A model generated the notes under the pieces. It had not been told where the DNA came from, ran no database searches, and worked only from the letters and a program-made list of their open reading frames with translations. This document shows, one piece after another, positions 9,001 through 17,869 of a DNA stretch of 64,000 nt; within the stretch, counting starts at the first letter, position 1; every line of letters begins with the position of its first letter. A program made the translations under genes and the position numbers. The DNA is from Ilyomonas limi (GTDB lineage: Bacteria; Bacteroidota; Bacteroidia; Chitinophagales; Chitinophagaceae), in contig NZ_SZQL01000008.1 of assembly GCF_005233845.1 (NCBI RefSeq), positions 1 to 64,000 of the forward strand, written 5' to 3'.

Positions 9001-9054
9001 CAAAGAAAGTACGGGCAATCGTTTGCCACTTGCAGTACGTAACACTGTATGCAT
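6016..9054 (-). CDS. Large secreted surface protein with T9SS type A sorting domain
   Basis: The 1012-residue protein begins with a Sec signal (LPVLSLLLTFLMTAWWSVGWGQ, cut after about residue 34). It continues as a Ser/Thr/Asn/Gly-rich beta-structured body with repeated short blocks such as GNTLTINGYISSKGTGTLSG. The last 80 or so residues form a T9SS C-terminal domain (FGLYPNPVHSQLHISIP, GTYIAELYFADGTRY, KFVKQ end). This domain directs export across the outer membrane by the type IX system and is then removed. No enzyme motif was found; an adhesin or matrix role is a guess. It follows the polysaccharide glycosyltransferases on the same strand and precedes the PID-CTERM-like gene by 30 bases, so those two very probably share a transcript. 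Confidence 0.85.
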   Translation of the reverse strand: MHTVLRTASGKRLPVLSLLLTFLMTAWWSVGWGQIVGYDVSTQTAYGVSPLTPSLTASNVTIGGLTRGSGVVTTTGTAAASGWGGTGWNNATPAAAISAGAYITFTVRANTGYIMSLAALNAFDYRRSDSGPVNGLVQYSINNGVFTDITTVAFVSMANTGASIGSTSLSAIPALQNLPASSTVTFRIVPYGATISSGTFYIYNKEGSTDPDLSLAGTINSTTGVTFYPKSRGKLNDVTTWGTNIDGTGTAPASFSASNQIFNIQNRATATIDNSWTVSGTNSKIVVGDWSSDVTFTIPSTSPVIGTIDVATNATLDLDNTTLPTLGVLATNSTVLYSGSAIQNVAAKAYRNLSINNMSGVTLTGNVTVSDALKLTKGAVNIGGNTLTINGYISSKGTGTLSGSSSSNIVIGGISNNLSTLNFTPAANTLNNLTISTGVSVALGNALNITAGNNPGTVIVNGILTTNGYLTIKSDANGTARIGASTGSISGNITVERYIPAKPARKWTLLASPVSVPVRNGWQQQLFVTGPGTGGTPCGSTTGNGGATDMYNSNGFDDTQNDPSTIFTYEQSYAAGSTSYFTPIANTGVQLTPGAGYRVNVRGDRNTAGACATQINYSGSAPSAGAVTLSVTGAYTSSASKALNFAADNKFTLVGNPYPSELSLSSFFTDNSSRINISAWFYCGTTGNTGDVYTVYNNGQLTNDFLPAANKVFTSGALSDIVVSSGEAFFVEAKATGSVSFRETQKTTVNASGNGIYSRQAAPFVWTNYIRLHLMKQADNLQEMDNIIVRFKNDKKVSNMQYGALDATSINTVASSIASLKAGGRMAIQTRRLDFIGKDTVYLAVNAAVGNYRLSFTEYSQFAKAKFIYLIDRYLHFTTDVKQQPGGYPFSITADTLSKGNNRFMVVFSTTAISTGTAKYVSSPVNKTSAPVQFGLYPNPVHSQLHISIPPSTVVQYQLRILSAAGTLVIAKEGNSKAGSIDISTASLAPGTYIAELYFADGTRYTQKFVKQ

Positions 9055-9223
9055 ATATTAGGGTTTGTTTACCTGGTTGTATGTTGATAGAGGATTTTGC
9101 CTGCTTAGGGAACTGATAATTTAAGCGGCAGCCACACCAGTATCGGGTCTACTTTAAAGCAATTATTTTGGTATTTGGTATCTTGTGCTTTACACTTTCT
9201 TTTTACCGGTATAAAGTATGGCT

Positions 9224-9252
9224 CAAATATATTTATATAAAAATAAAATCAA
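9224..9252 (-). promoter_or_regulatory. Candidate Bacteroidota promoter for the T9SS protein gene
   Basis: On the minus strand TTG (9252-9250) is followed after 18 bases by TATATTTG (9231-9224), which fits the TTTG / TANNTTTG pattern of this phylum. The leader would be about 165 bases. The surrounding DNA is very AT-rich, so a chance match is possible. Confidence 0.35.
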
Positions 9253-9542
9253 TAATAAATTTATAATTTTCAGCGCCTATTATATTAAAATAAAATTAAA
9301 ATCATTTTTAAATAATTTGAATACTGCATATCATTTATAACCAAAAAGACAACGCAGCCCGGCATGCTTACTGTTTATCCATAAAGACATACACATATAT
9401 AAATAGGAAAATTGTAGTGGTACGAATGCATATTGTTTAACTAACACCAGCACCAGCACGTTCGGCAGCAGGCTGCCGGATGGCAATCTGCCAGTAGGGA
9501 AAAATAGAAAGTAATTCAATCGGCAGCGTGATGGTAGATACA
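9253..9542. other. Intergenic spacer with a small inverted repeat
   Basis: With the promoter region, this AT-rich gap separates the WcaI-like gene from the T9SS protein gene. Its only structure is CGGCAGC (9463-9469) and GCTGCCG (9472-9478), perfect arms with a two-base spacer. No T tract follows on either strand, so it is not a standard terminator. No coding frame here is convincing. Confidence 0.45.
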
Positions 9543-10850
9543 TCAGGCATTGAAAAAATAGCTCATTACCGTTTTCCTTTTTATGGCTACCTGCTCCACG
9601 GTCAGATTGATAGGGGCTAGCGTGTGATTAAAGTAGGTTTTCATTACTTCATCAATAGCCAGGTGCTGCCGGGCGTATGCCAATGCATTTGCCTGTACTG
9701 CTGCCATTGGCTGCGATAAAGCACAGGCAATACCTTGCTGCAAGGCAGGCGCATCTTCGGCAGGTACCAGCAAACCCATTTTATGCTTACTGATCAGCTT
9801 GTGCAATGTACTGTTGGCATTAGCAGTTACCAGCGCCAGGCCACCTACAGCAAGTATATTCGTCAGTTTGCTGGGCATTACCAGGTCGCTCGCATTTGCT
9901 TTCTGAATAATAAGATGCACATCGGCCATGTTCAAAAAATTGTTGAACTGGTCCAACGGTTGCAGCGGCATAAAAACAACGTTATCCAGCTTCCGGCAGA
10001 CTGCCATTTGTTGCAGTTTTTCCTTATAAGGTCCCGAGCCGCATATCACAAACTTTACCGCAGGATTTTGCTCTTTGGCAGCAGCATCTAAGATAGCTTC
10101 CAGTCCCTGCTTTTCACCGACAGAGCCCGAATATAACACCACCTTATCGGTAGTTGCAAAGCCGAATGCCTGCTTAAGCGCGCCTTTATCAGATATAGGA
10201 TAAAACTGGTGCAGGTCTGCCCAGTTGGGAAAAAATACCACCGGCTTAGTTGTCTTTTCCTGCATCTTTTCAATCATACCGTCTGAAATGGAGCTTACTA
10301 TATCGGCATGGCGCAATATGTATTGCTCTATACGAAACAGGTTGCGGATGGTACGTTGCGATTGAATCATCTGCAGGTCACGCGCAGCTTCTATCTGCAG
10401 ATCCTGTACATGATACAAAAAGGTAGCATTCCGCAATTTTTTGTACAGCACCGAAAGCAATCCTAAGGGCAGTGGTGGAATAACGGTAATCACATACTGA
10501 AACTTTTTGCCTGCCGCTAGTTTCAATACCTGAAAAAAAGCCGCCAGTGCAAACGAAAAATCCAGCATCATACGGCGTGCGCCTGTAGGCTTTTTTGGTA
10601 CATAATGCGGACAGCGGTAAACAGTAATAACATTGCCATTAGCAGTAATCAGCCGCTCTTTGCTGTACCATTTGTGCCTGCGCGTATAAGGTGCCTGCAA
10701 CTGCCAGTATGGATAATAGGGATAGGTGGAAATAACGGTTACTTCAAAGCCATTGTCAGCCATCCAGTCGGTCATTTCTTTGTTGTACTTGCCAATGCCG
10801 GTAGGCTCAGGGGAGTAATTACCACTGATGAGTAGTATGCTGCGTTTCAT
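9543..10850 (-). CDS. WcaI-like family 4 glycosyltransferase
   Basis: The 435-residue protein starts MKRSILLISGNYSPEPTGIG, the hallmark N-terminus of WcaI-type GT-B transferases. It continues with VISTYPYYPYWQ, FLYHVQDLQIEAARDL, VLYSGSVGEKQGLEAIL and VMPSKLTNILAVGG, the WcaI version of the donor-site loop. These enzymes add a sugar (fucose in colanic acid) to a lipid-linked repeat at the cytoplasmic face. The sugar here is unknown. The C-terminus is about 20 residues longer than the usual end. It is separated from the WcaF-like gene by about 295 AT-rich bases without a gene. It is the last glycosyltransferase of the block. Confidence 0.85.
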   Translation of the reverse strand: MKRSILLISGNYSPEPTGIGKYNKEMTDWMADNGFEVTVISTYPYYPYWQLQAPYTRRHKWYSKERLITANGNVITVYRCPHYVPKKPTGARRMMLDFSFALAAFFQVLKLAAGKKFQYVITVIPPLPLGLLSVLYKKLRNATFLYHVQDLQIEAARDLQMIQSQRTIRNLFRIEQYILRHADIVSSISDGMIEKMQEKTTKPVVFFPNWADLHQFYPISDKGALKQAFGFATTDKVVLYSGSVGEKQGLEAILDAAAKEQNPAVKFVICGSGPYKEKLQQMAVCRKLDNVVFMPLQPLDQFNNFLNMADVHLIIQKANASDLVMPSKLTNILAVGGLALVTANANSTLHKLISKHKMGLLVPAEDAPALQQGIACALSQPMAAVQANALAYARQHLAIDEVMKTYFNHTLAPINLTVEQVAIKRKTVMSYFFNA

Positions 10851-11145
10851 GAGCAGTTTCGTTTTGGTTCTTACTTTTTAATAAACAAGTATATTACCGG
10901 TAAGGCGGCAATTACGTTTTGGTTGCAGGTTTAGTGGTCTTATAGTTACCTGATTAGTGTGCCTTTCGTCAGTTTATGAACGTAAGGCTTAGCAGTTGTT
11001 ATATCTAACAATCTATAAAGCAAATATAATTGGCCTTATGAATTTTACTAATTAAAATTTAATAAATATATCAAAATTATACAGTAGGCATGTTGCCGGT
11101 GTAAGTTGTAATCTGCATACTGCTTTGTATGTTGGATTTTAAGCT

Positions 11146-11766
11146 TCACACCTCCAACTTTGAATCTGACAAGTGAACCTTGTGTACTTGTGAATTGTAA
11201 CCAGTGAACTTAACGTTTTCAACATTTCTCGCTTTCACCACTTTTGCCGGACTGCCCATGCACACCACGCCGGCAGGTAAAGACTTAAATACTGATGACC
11301 TTGCACCTATTACGGTACCTCTGCCTATTGTTACACCCGGTGCTATATATACATCGGTAGCCAGCCAGCACTGGTCTTCTATTACAACAGGTACATTATA
11401 AATAGGAAAAGCAGCGTGTGTATAATCGTGTGAGCCAGTGCATAAATAGCTTTTTTGCGATATCACCACATGGTTGCCAATGATGATTTCGCCTAAACTA
11501 TACAGTACCACATCATCGCCTATCCAGCTATAATCGCCAATAGTTACCTTCCAGGGGAATTGCGTACGTACAGAAGATCGTATAATCACCCTTTTACCCA
11601 CTTTGGCACCAAAGCTTCTTAGCAAAAACCGCCGCCAGCCATACATAAACTGCGGTGATGTATGAAACAATAATGCTTCTACTATCCACCAGAGTTGCGT
11701 GTACCAGCCGGGTTTGCCACGGAACCTATCCGGCATCTTGAATTTATTGAGTTGTTGAACTTCCAT
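11146..11766 (-). CDS. WcaF-like colanic-acid-type acetyltransferase (left-handed beta-helix)
   Basis: The 206-residue protein has the WcaF family pattern: an N-terminal amphipathic region with LWWIVEALLFHTSPQF and RRFLLRSFGAKVGKRV, then hexapeptide repeats (VTIGDYSWIGDDVVLYSLG, IIIGNHVVISQKSYLC, VTIGRGTVIGARSSV), and AGVVCMGSPAKVVKAR near the end. A catalytic His is likely in TGSHDYTH. Such enzymes O-acetylate a sugar of the exopolysaccharide repeat using acetyl-CoA. It lies between two glycosyltransferase genes on the same strand, which fits modification of the polymer. The glycan position acetylated is unknown. Confidence 0.85.
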   Translation of the reverse strand: MEVQQLNKFKMPDRFRGKPGWYTQLWWIVEALLFHTSPQFMYGWRRFLLRSFGAKVGKRVIIRSSVRTQFPWKVTIGDYSWIGDDVVLYSLGEIIIGNHVVISQKSYLCTGSHDYTHAAFPIYNVPVVIEDQCWLATDVYIAPGVTIGRGTVIGARSSVFKSLPAGVVCMGSPAKVVKARNVENVKFTGYNSQVHKVHLSDSKLEV

Positions 11767-11819
11767 GAACTATAATTAATCTACTGTCGTAATAATAAAG
11801 GCTATAGTTGATCAGAGAA

Positions 11820-12956
11820 TTATTGGTATAATACTTTTTGATACGCTATAACGTAATCATCAACTAATTTTTCAATTGAAAAATGACTTTTTATTATCTC
11901 TGGTCCCTCCGCAGCAATTCTTTTCCGCGCAGCAACATCATTTATAGCGGCTATAATAGTTTTAGTAATAGCAGCAGTGCTTAAACTGCTTACCCAGCCC
12001 ATATGCTCGCTTTCTATAAATGCTGCTAACCCTACTTTATCTGACACCATTACCGGTGTCCCAACATGCAAGGATTCAATTACCACATTAGCAAAGTTTT
12101 CATTGTAGGAAGTAAGTACAAACAAATCTGCATTCATAAGTAAATCAAACTTGGATGCTCTGTCCTGCCATCCTAACCATTGAATTTTTGATTCAATATT
12201 TAACTCTTTAGCCTTCTGCTTAAGCTCTGTTATATATTCCTCTTCGCCACTCCCAGCAATTTTAAGAACAACAGGAAAGGGAATATTTGCTATGGTTTCA
12301 AATAGAAATTCAAGACCTTTCTTAGGATGTATTCTTGAAAGAAATTGCAGTGTAAAAACCTCATTCGCCTTTTTAACAAGAGGCAATGGTGGTAAGGTTA
12401 AAATATTCGGAACCATAAAGCCCTTCCAGCCTGGTATCAGATCTTTGCATTCATCATACTCTGCTTGTGAGGTTGCATGAAAAGCACTTTTTTTCAGGAC
12501 TTTCTTACCAACTGATGAATGAATGACTTTTTTTATAAAGCTTTTAGAACTGGTAAAAATATACCCACTCAACATACCTCTCGGCGATATAACTACTTTG
12601 CTTTTTTTTGCATGACAAATTATTGTTGCTACAATTACCAGTATATTCCACCATGAATGAATATGTATCAGATCATACTTATTCCCTTCTTTAGCAAGTT
12701 GCTTCCATAAATCAAACGATATGTGGGTATGGTCTTTTGTAATCCTTTTAAAATAGGTAACACATACGCCATCAACATCCAATTCCTTACCGGCTTTTAC
12801 TTCCAGTTCCGCTTCACCATTAGCCGTAGTTGTAAAAACTTTTACAGTATGCCCTACAGATGCCTGTGCTTCACATAGCTTTGAAACAGACTCTATAGGA
12901 CCTCCATAAATATAGGCGGGTTTATAGGATGGAACTATATGTAAAATCTTCAACAT
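11820..12956 (-). CDS. Family 4 glycosyltransferase
   Basis: A 378-residue GT-B enzyme. The N-terminal domain carries LHIVPSYKPAYIYGGPIESV and SVGHTVKVFTT. The C-terminal donor domain carries LQFLSRIHPKKGLEFLFE, IAGSGEEEYITELKQ and the E-x7-E motif in NENFANVVIESLHVGTPV. It would transfer a sugar from a nucleotide donor to the growing lipid-linked repeat unit. Its ATG overlaps the stop of the upstream GT2 gene by 7 bases, which suggests coupled translation. Donor and acceptor are unknown. Confidence 0.88.
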   Translation of the reverse strand: MLKILHIVPSYKPAYIYGGPIESVSKLCEAQASVGHTVKVFTTTANGEAELEVKAGKELDVDGVCVTYFKRITKDHTHISFDLWKQLAKEGNKYDLIHIHSWWNILVIVATIICHAKKSKVVISPRGMLSGYIFTSSKSFIKKVIHSSVGKKVLKKSAFHATSQAEYDECKDLIPGWKGFMVPNILTLPPLPLVKKANEVFTLQFLSRIHPKKGLEFLFETIANIPFPVVLKIAGSGEEEYITELKQKAKELNIESKIQWLGWQDRASKFDLLMNADLFVLTSYNENFANVVIESLHVGTPVMVSDKVGLAAFIESEHMGWVSSLSTAAITKTIIAAINDVAARKRIAAEGPEIIKSHFSIEKLVDDYVIAYQKVLYQ

Positions 12957-13864
12957 TTCAATTTAAAATTATAGTCCCTTTCTAATAACATAGTAATACT
13001 GTCCCTATTTGGATGCTGTAATTTATCTTCAAATTCCATCACATTCACATCAACCAGCAGACGATACCAGTATCCTTGCATAAAGTGAAAAATAAAGCCC
13101 TTGTATCCATCCAAAAATCCAAACCTTACGACATATCTGTAAAGAAAATAACAGGTAGCACGTAAGCCAGGTGAAATATTTGAATACACTTTTTCCTTCA
13201 GAATTCTTTTCCGCTTGGCTTGGGAGCTTTCATTTTGCGTTAATCGTAAGTCAGTGTCTAAAAAATGATACTTTATATTGAGTAGATCAATCATTTCGCG
13301 AATAGCATAACTGTTATGTTTATTGACCCACCAATTGATGGAGTTAAGATTCTCATCAACAATATGTTCTTTAAGAATCGTGGTTTTTCCTTCACTTAAA
13401 ACGATATGTTCATCCATCCATCTTTGCTCAATACTCCCTACACCTATGCGCCATATTCTCATTAATGTATGCGGATAAAACCCTCCATAGCGTATCCATT
13501 TCTTTTTAAAGATCACCTTCCGCCTTATATAAATGCCGGTAGTGTCTTCAGGCATTTTTGTAATGTTATGATTGATCTCTTCAATCAGCTTAGGCTCCAG
13601 GTACTCATCGGCATCCATTCTCATTATCCAGGGAGTTTGAATACTGCAGTTATCGAGTGCCCATTGGAACTGATCGGCATAGTTTATCCATTTTCTCTGG
13701 AAGATGCGGCAATTATAAGTTTCCGCAATCGCAAGCGTCTTATCCGTTGAGAAAGAATCAATGATATATACATCAGCAGCAATTTGAACTAAGCTTTTTA
13801 ACAAACGCTCTAAATGCTTCTCTTCATTATAAGTTAAAACAATTACAGAAATACTTTTACTCAT
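12950..13864 (-). CDS. Family 2 glycosyltransferase (WaaE/KdtX-like)
   Basis: A 304-residue GT-A enzyme beginning ISVIVLTYNEEKHLERLL, with VYIIDSFSTDKT and the donor/metal motif in MRMDADEYLEPKL. The order and the spacing to YPHTLMRIWRIG and the conserved WMDEHI resemble the WaaE/KdtX branch, which adds glucose or another hexose to lipopolysaccharide core or polysaccharide repeats. No membrane segment precedes the catalytic domain. It overlaps the next gene by 7 bases and follows the GT4 at 13986-15155 after a 121-base gap. The sugar is not predictable. Confidence 0.88.
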   Translation of the reverse strand: MSKSISVIVLTYNEEKHLERLLKSLVQIAADVYIIDSFSTDKTLAIAETYNCRIFQRKWINYADQFQWALDNCSIQTPWIMRMDADEYLEPKLIEEINHNITKMPEDTTGIYIRRKVIFKKKWIRYGGFYPHTLMRIWRIGVGSIEQRWMDEHIVLSEGKTTILKEHIVDENLNSINWWVNKHNSYAIREMIDLLNIKYHFLDTDLRLTQNESSQAKRKRILKEKVYSNISPGLRATCYFLYRYVVRFGFLDGYKGFIFHFMQGYWYRLLVDVNVMEFEDKLQHPNRDSITMLLERDYNFKLKC

Positions 13865-13985
13865 AAAATACTATCTTTTTCTGAAAAACTTCCAAACAAT
13901 AATTCCAGATAATTTATTGATGTTATAAACATTCATACTACTATAATTATAATACTGGAATAAGCAGCAAATCTTATTAGAAATA

Positions 13986-15155
13986 TCAATTGCCATTTGC
14001 AAGCACTTGCTGATATATACTTTCTATTTTGTCCAGAGCAGCAGCCGTGTTAAATCGTTGTACATTATCAAATCCGGCATGTACTACCTTATCTCTTTGT
14101 TTACTATCAAGGCTTAAGATTTTGTCAATTGTATTTGCGCACTGCTTTGCCCATCCAAGCACATCTCCTTCGTTAGCAGGACGGCGAGATATATAAACTG
14201 CAGCTTCTCCACCTACCTCATTCATAGGCGCTTCTCCTGTGGTAACAACCGGACAGCCTGTGGACATAGCTTCTGCAATAGGCCATCCAAAGCCTTCTGC
14301 CAACGATGGATATAAAAAAAGGCTAGCTCCTGAATAAGCCAGTTGCACAGCTTCATCATTCAAACAGCTGATGAAATAAATGTCCTCTTTATAAGAAGAT
14401 AAATCTCTTGCTTTTTGTAGTACTTCAGAAGGAGAACTCCCTATCATTATCAATGGTAGTTTATGTTTATCATCTGCTCTCCATGTGGTATAAATCTCTA
14501 TGACTCCCTTGCGGTTTTTATACCACTGATTACCTCCTACATGTAATATATAACCTGATGTCAGGTCTATTTTTAGTAGTCCACCTAATTGCTTTCTGGC
14601 TGTATGTATATCAGTTGTTTTTATCTGCTGGTTCATTCCATTATACACAACTTCCGAAATCCGGTGAGGAGATTTTAAAAACTTATGCAAGTCATTCTTT
14701 GTTTGTTGCGATACGGATATAAAATTCCTACCTTGCTGGTATCCTTTTCTTATATACTGCTGGTATTGCTTTCCTGTCCAGCCGGTTGGGTTCTCCGGTA
14801 TTTCATCCTTTGCAGATCGTTGCGCCAGGAAATCATGACAATGAATTACATGCGGCCGATTAGCAAATAATGGCACCCATGGTCCCAAGGCATGATCGGT
14901 AAATACAAACAGAGTATCTTTCTGACAGATAGTAAGTCTTTCCTTTACCTGTTGAGGAAAAATAAGATACTGGTCAATATATCCCATCCACTTTTTTAAA
15001 GACGATATTACCGGTAAATTATAAAATTGGGGATGTGGCGCCCAGGTTTCAACGGAATGTCCTCTCTCAGCCATACCCTTAGTAAGCATTGCAGTAAAGC
15101 GGGGCATGCTTTGCGATGCTAAAAAGGATGGATGTGTAAAGAAAACAATGTTCAT
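13986..15155 (-). CDS. Family 4 glycosyltransferase
   Basis: The 389-residue GT-B protein starts MNIVFFTHPSFLASQSMPRF. It carries VIHCHDFLAQRS in the acceptor domain, YILHVGGNQWYKNRKGVIEI at the domain boundary, and E-x7-E as EGFGWPIAEAMSTGCPVV in the donor domain. It belongs with the polysaccharide assembly genes on either side. The start is 24 bases downstream of the stop of the CgeB-like gene, so a shared transcript is likely. Its sugar specificity is unknown. Confidence 0.88.
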   Translation of the reverse strand: MNIVFFTHPSFLASQSMPRFTAMLTKGMAERGHSVETWAPHPQFYNLPVISSLKKWMGYIDQYLIFPQQVKERLTICQKDTLFVFTDHALGPWVPLFANRPHVIHCHDFLAQRSAKDEIPENPTGWTGKQYQQYIRKGYQQGRNFISVSQQTKNDLHKFLKSPHRISEVVYNGMNQQIKTTDIHTARKQLGGLLKIDLTSGYILHVGGNQWYKNRKGVIEIYTTWRADDKHKLPLIMIGSSPSEVLQKARDLSSYKEDIYFISCLNDEAVQLAYSGASLFLYPSLAEGFGWPIAEAMSTGCPVVTTGEAPMNEVGGEAAVYISRRPANEGDVLGWAKQCANTIDKILSLDSKQRDKVVHAGFDNVQRFNTAAALDKIESIYQQVLANGN

Positions 15156-15179
15156 AATTGATATTACGATTAAAACAAC

Positions 15180-16238
15180 CTACTTCTTTAATGTTTCTAC
15201 TTCCTGTAAAACTTGGCGACATATATCCTCATTCCCTACCCTAAGTGCTCCCACTTTTCGCATTCCCCCTATTCTAATAGATTCTCTTAAATTATCATCT
15301 GCCAATAGTTTTTTACAAACTTGTATACACTCTTCCGTATCAGACCAGAAAACGGCTTCTTCACCCTCATTATACATATCCAAATGTTCTGAAGTCCTTT
15401 CTGCACAAAGCAATCCACCTGCATAAGGCACTTCCAGCGAACGTGTTGTGTGTAAATCCCTGTTCCCTTTCGAAAGTAAGCCCAGCACTATTTTAGCGCC
15501 TTGTATAGCACCTACATAATCTCTCCCGCCTAAGGCATGGCCTCTGTAATGTGGTGCAAGCCTGTTCCAAAGTGGTGATTTTTGCCAGCGGTCGCCCCAT
15601 ATACTAACAGGAATACCAGCTTCGATAAGTTTTAATAAAAATGTATCTCTTTTTTCATGGCGCATCCAGGTACCAATAAAGGCCACTTCTGAACGAAGTT
15701 TTGGTGGAATTTCTACAGTGTGCTCGAAGGGATGATGCGCTACTTCATCATAAGACATAGTTGCACGCAGTACTTTTTTTGCGCCCAATTTTTCATACTC
15801 ATTTTTATTAACACCTCTCATTACAATACATAAATCATAAAATGGAACAGCTTTAATAAGTGTAGAAAATCGCCTACCATCCCTTCCGCCTGTCGGATCA
15901 TCATTGTTGTATAATATAATAGGACATTTGTAAGTTGCATGTAATAACTTAATCACATGTTTACCAATCAACTCTCCACTATTCATCCAGACTAAATCAT
16001 AATTTTCCTGATTAGCTGTGACCACTTCTTTTATCCATTCTTCAATTTTCTTTTGAAGAAATCTGTAGCCAGTACGATAATGAATATGCCTTGAAATAAT
16101 TCTTCTTAAATTTACTTCCATTGCTTTATATGGATCTTGCATGCATACAGTGTAGCCCAAGCGCTTTAAAGCTTCAAACCTTTGAAAAGAAGTTGTGAAT
16201 CCACTGCTGTTACCTATATAAAGAATACGTCTGATCAT
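15180..16238 (-). CDS. CgeB-like glycosyltransferase
   Basis: The ATG at 16238 starts MIRRILYIGNSSGFTTSFQR and gives 352 residues. A longer open frame would run back into the Wzy-like gene and is rejected. One base separates this ATG from that gene's TAA, so translation is probably coupled. The C-terminal part (ATMSYDEVAHHP, RSLEVPYAGGLLCAERTSEH, VFWSDTEECIQVCKKLLAD) is the CgeB/Glyco_trans_1_2 pattern of GT-B transferases. It should add one sugar of the repeat unit. Substrates are unknown. Confidence 0.8.
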   Translation of the reverse strand: MIRRILYIGNSSGFTTSFQRFEALKRLGYTVCMQDPYKAMEVNLRRIISRHIHYRTGYRFLQKKIEEWIKEVVTANQENYDLVWMNSGELIGKHVIKLLHATYKCPIILYNNDDPTGGRDGRRFSTLIKAVPFYDLCIVMRGVNKNEYEKLGAKKVLRATMSYDEVAHHPFEHTVEIPPKLRSEVAFIGTWMRHEKRDTFLLKLIEAGIPVSIWGDRWQKSPLWNRLAPHYRGHALGGRDYVGAIQGAKIVLGLLSKGNRDLHTTRSLEVPYAGGLLCAERTSEHLDMYNEGEEAVFWSDTEECIQVCKKLLADDNLRESIRIGGMRKVGALRVGNEDICRQVLQEVETLKK

Positions 16239-16239
16239 G

Positions 16240-17817
16240 TTACCTTTTATAATAGAAAGGTTTAGGATAGTTACTTTTTTTAATGAAATAGTTATAGCTC
16301 TTATAAAGTATAGCCCAAAAAAGGAAGGAACGTAAAGCAACAAACCATGCAATAGTTGAACCTTCGCCAATATTCAATAAAAAGCTTTGGAAGAAAATAG
16401 AAACACAAATTATTAGACTTATTCCCTGAATATTCCAACTTTTTAATAACGAGAGAACTAATCTCCAAAGGACTACCAATAAAATAGGATATATAAGAAA
16501 TCCAAACCATGAAAACTCAGTATAGGAGCTGAGATATAGAGAATCAGCTGTATCCTCCAAATCGCCACGACTAATTGCGAAATGAGCATACAGTAAATCT
16601 TCCTGAACAGGAAACTCCCTTTTATTTGAAATAATCGGTCCAGGTATAGACCACACGAAAGAGTTTATTAAATTTTCTCCTAAAGTAAATGTCTTCTTCT
16701 CAACCGGATACTGCAAACAAAGAGCAAGTGGCGTTGCTACAAGCGGTCTTTCAGAAAGATTTTCCGTTGTATTCTCTTCTTCTTCCTCTATAAAGCCTTC
16801 AGATGAATTAAACTTTTCCCATGCTTCAGGCACCAGTTCAACTGCACTTACTGGCTGTGCACCTGTGATGCCATTAGCACTTCTGATAAAATTATTAAAT
16901 AATAAAGCTTTAGATAGAAAGGGGTAAATTATAGCTATGATTAGAGCAACTTTAAAAACTTTAATTCCTTTACCTGAAAAGAAGTAAAACCAAAATCCAA
17001 TTCCAAAAACTGAAAATATAAAGCTTCTTCTATCTTTAGTAAAAAAGATAAACAGGAGAACAAGCGTTGAAAATAATAGGATGCCCCAGTTTATTTTACT
17101 CTTTTTACTATTAATCAAATTCCAGAGAAAGAGCCCACATAACAGAACCTGTGCTGGCAATAAAGATTCATAAAGAACTATCCAAAAAGCTCTCTCACCA
17201 TTTTCATAACCTTCTATTATAGTTGAACGCTGTCCTATAACGCCTGTGATAATCAAAAGAATATTAATAAGGCTAAATCCTACTAATAAGAGTCTTAATT
17301 TTACGAAGGGGTATTTTTTTAAAATCAATATTGCTTTTGTAATTGAATTTTCCAGAAGAAAAATCTTCTTTTTATATCCAAGAAACGATATAGCTATTGA
17401 AAAAGCAGTGATATAAAAAATAGCGAGGGCATAAGATTGAAACGTTAAGCCACCGCTCATAGAATGATATAATGTTTCTTCGATAGACTCATCTAAATAA
17501 AATTTATGTATAAATGATGCCATTATCCAGGATATATTTTGTATTGCACATAATACTGCAGCAGTAATACGTACAAACCGGATCATTTCAAATGGCCTCC
17601 CAACTTGCTTTCCAATCCAAAGTACAACTATAAAACTTGCCCATATAGAATTTAGATCTGCAATAGCGATACTATTAAAGATTGAAGCTAAAAGCCAACC
17701 AGGTGCTGTAGTTATTAATATAAATGTGAGATCGCTCTTTTTGGAGAGTGTAGTATAGGATATTGATGATTCCATACTCTTCAAACTTGTTCGCATTGAT
17801 ATATTCAAGGGCATCAT
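16240..17817 (-). CDS. Wzy-like polysaccharide polymerase (probably exosortase Y-associated type)
   Basis: A 525-residue protein with about ten or eleven hydrophobic segments and a long loop between about residues 310 and 390 (ending near KKTFTLGENLINS). This is the layout of O-antigen/EPS polymerases, which join lipid-linked repeats in the periplasm. Sequence conservation in Wzy proteins is low, so the call rests on topology and on the place between glycosyltransferases, Wzx and Wzc. A dedicated Wzy-like family is known to accompany exosortase Y, and this gene fits that context since such an exosortase opens the block. Two adjacent ATG codons (17817 and 17814) are possible starts. Confidence 0.7.
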   Translation of the reverse strand: MMPLNISMRTSLKSMESSISYTTLSKKSDLTFILITTAPGWLLASIFNSIAIADLNSIWASFIVVLWIGKQVGRPFEMIRFVRITAAVLCAIQNISWIMASFIHKFYLDESIEETLYHSMSGGLTFQSYALAIFYITAFSIAISFLGYKKKIFLLENSITKAILILKKYPFVKLRLLLVGFSLINILLIITGVIGQRSTIIEGYENGERAFWIVLYESLLPAQVLLCGLFLWNLINSKKSKINWGILLFSTLVLLFIFFTKDRRSFIFSVFGIGFWFYFFSGKGIKVFKVALIIAIIYPFLSKALLFNNFIRSANGITGAQPVSAVELVPEAWEKFNSSEGFIEEEEENTTENLSERPLVATPLALCLQYPVEKKTFTLGENLINSFVWSIPGPIISNKREFPVQEDLLYAHFAISRGDLEDTADSLYLSSYTEFSWFGFLIYPILLVVLWRLVLSLLKSWNIQGISLIICVSIFFQSFLLNIGEGSTIAWFVALRSFLFWAILYKSYNYFIKKSNYPKPFYYKR

Positions 17818-17869
17818 AAACTTATTCGACTAATAGTGTTTGGAAATGACTTGATTACTTTTACACTAG

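Noticed and set aside
9331-9543. Minus-strand 70-codon frame after the WcaI-like gene
   Set aside because: It begins at the stop of the WcaI-like gene and covers spacer DNA with a small palindrome; no signal or motif supports it.
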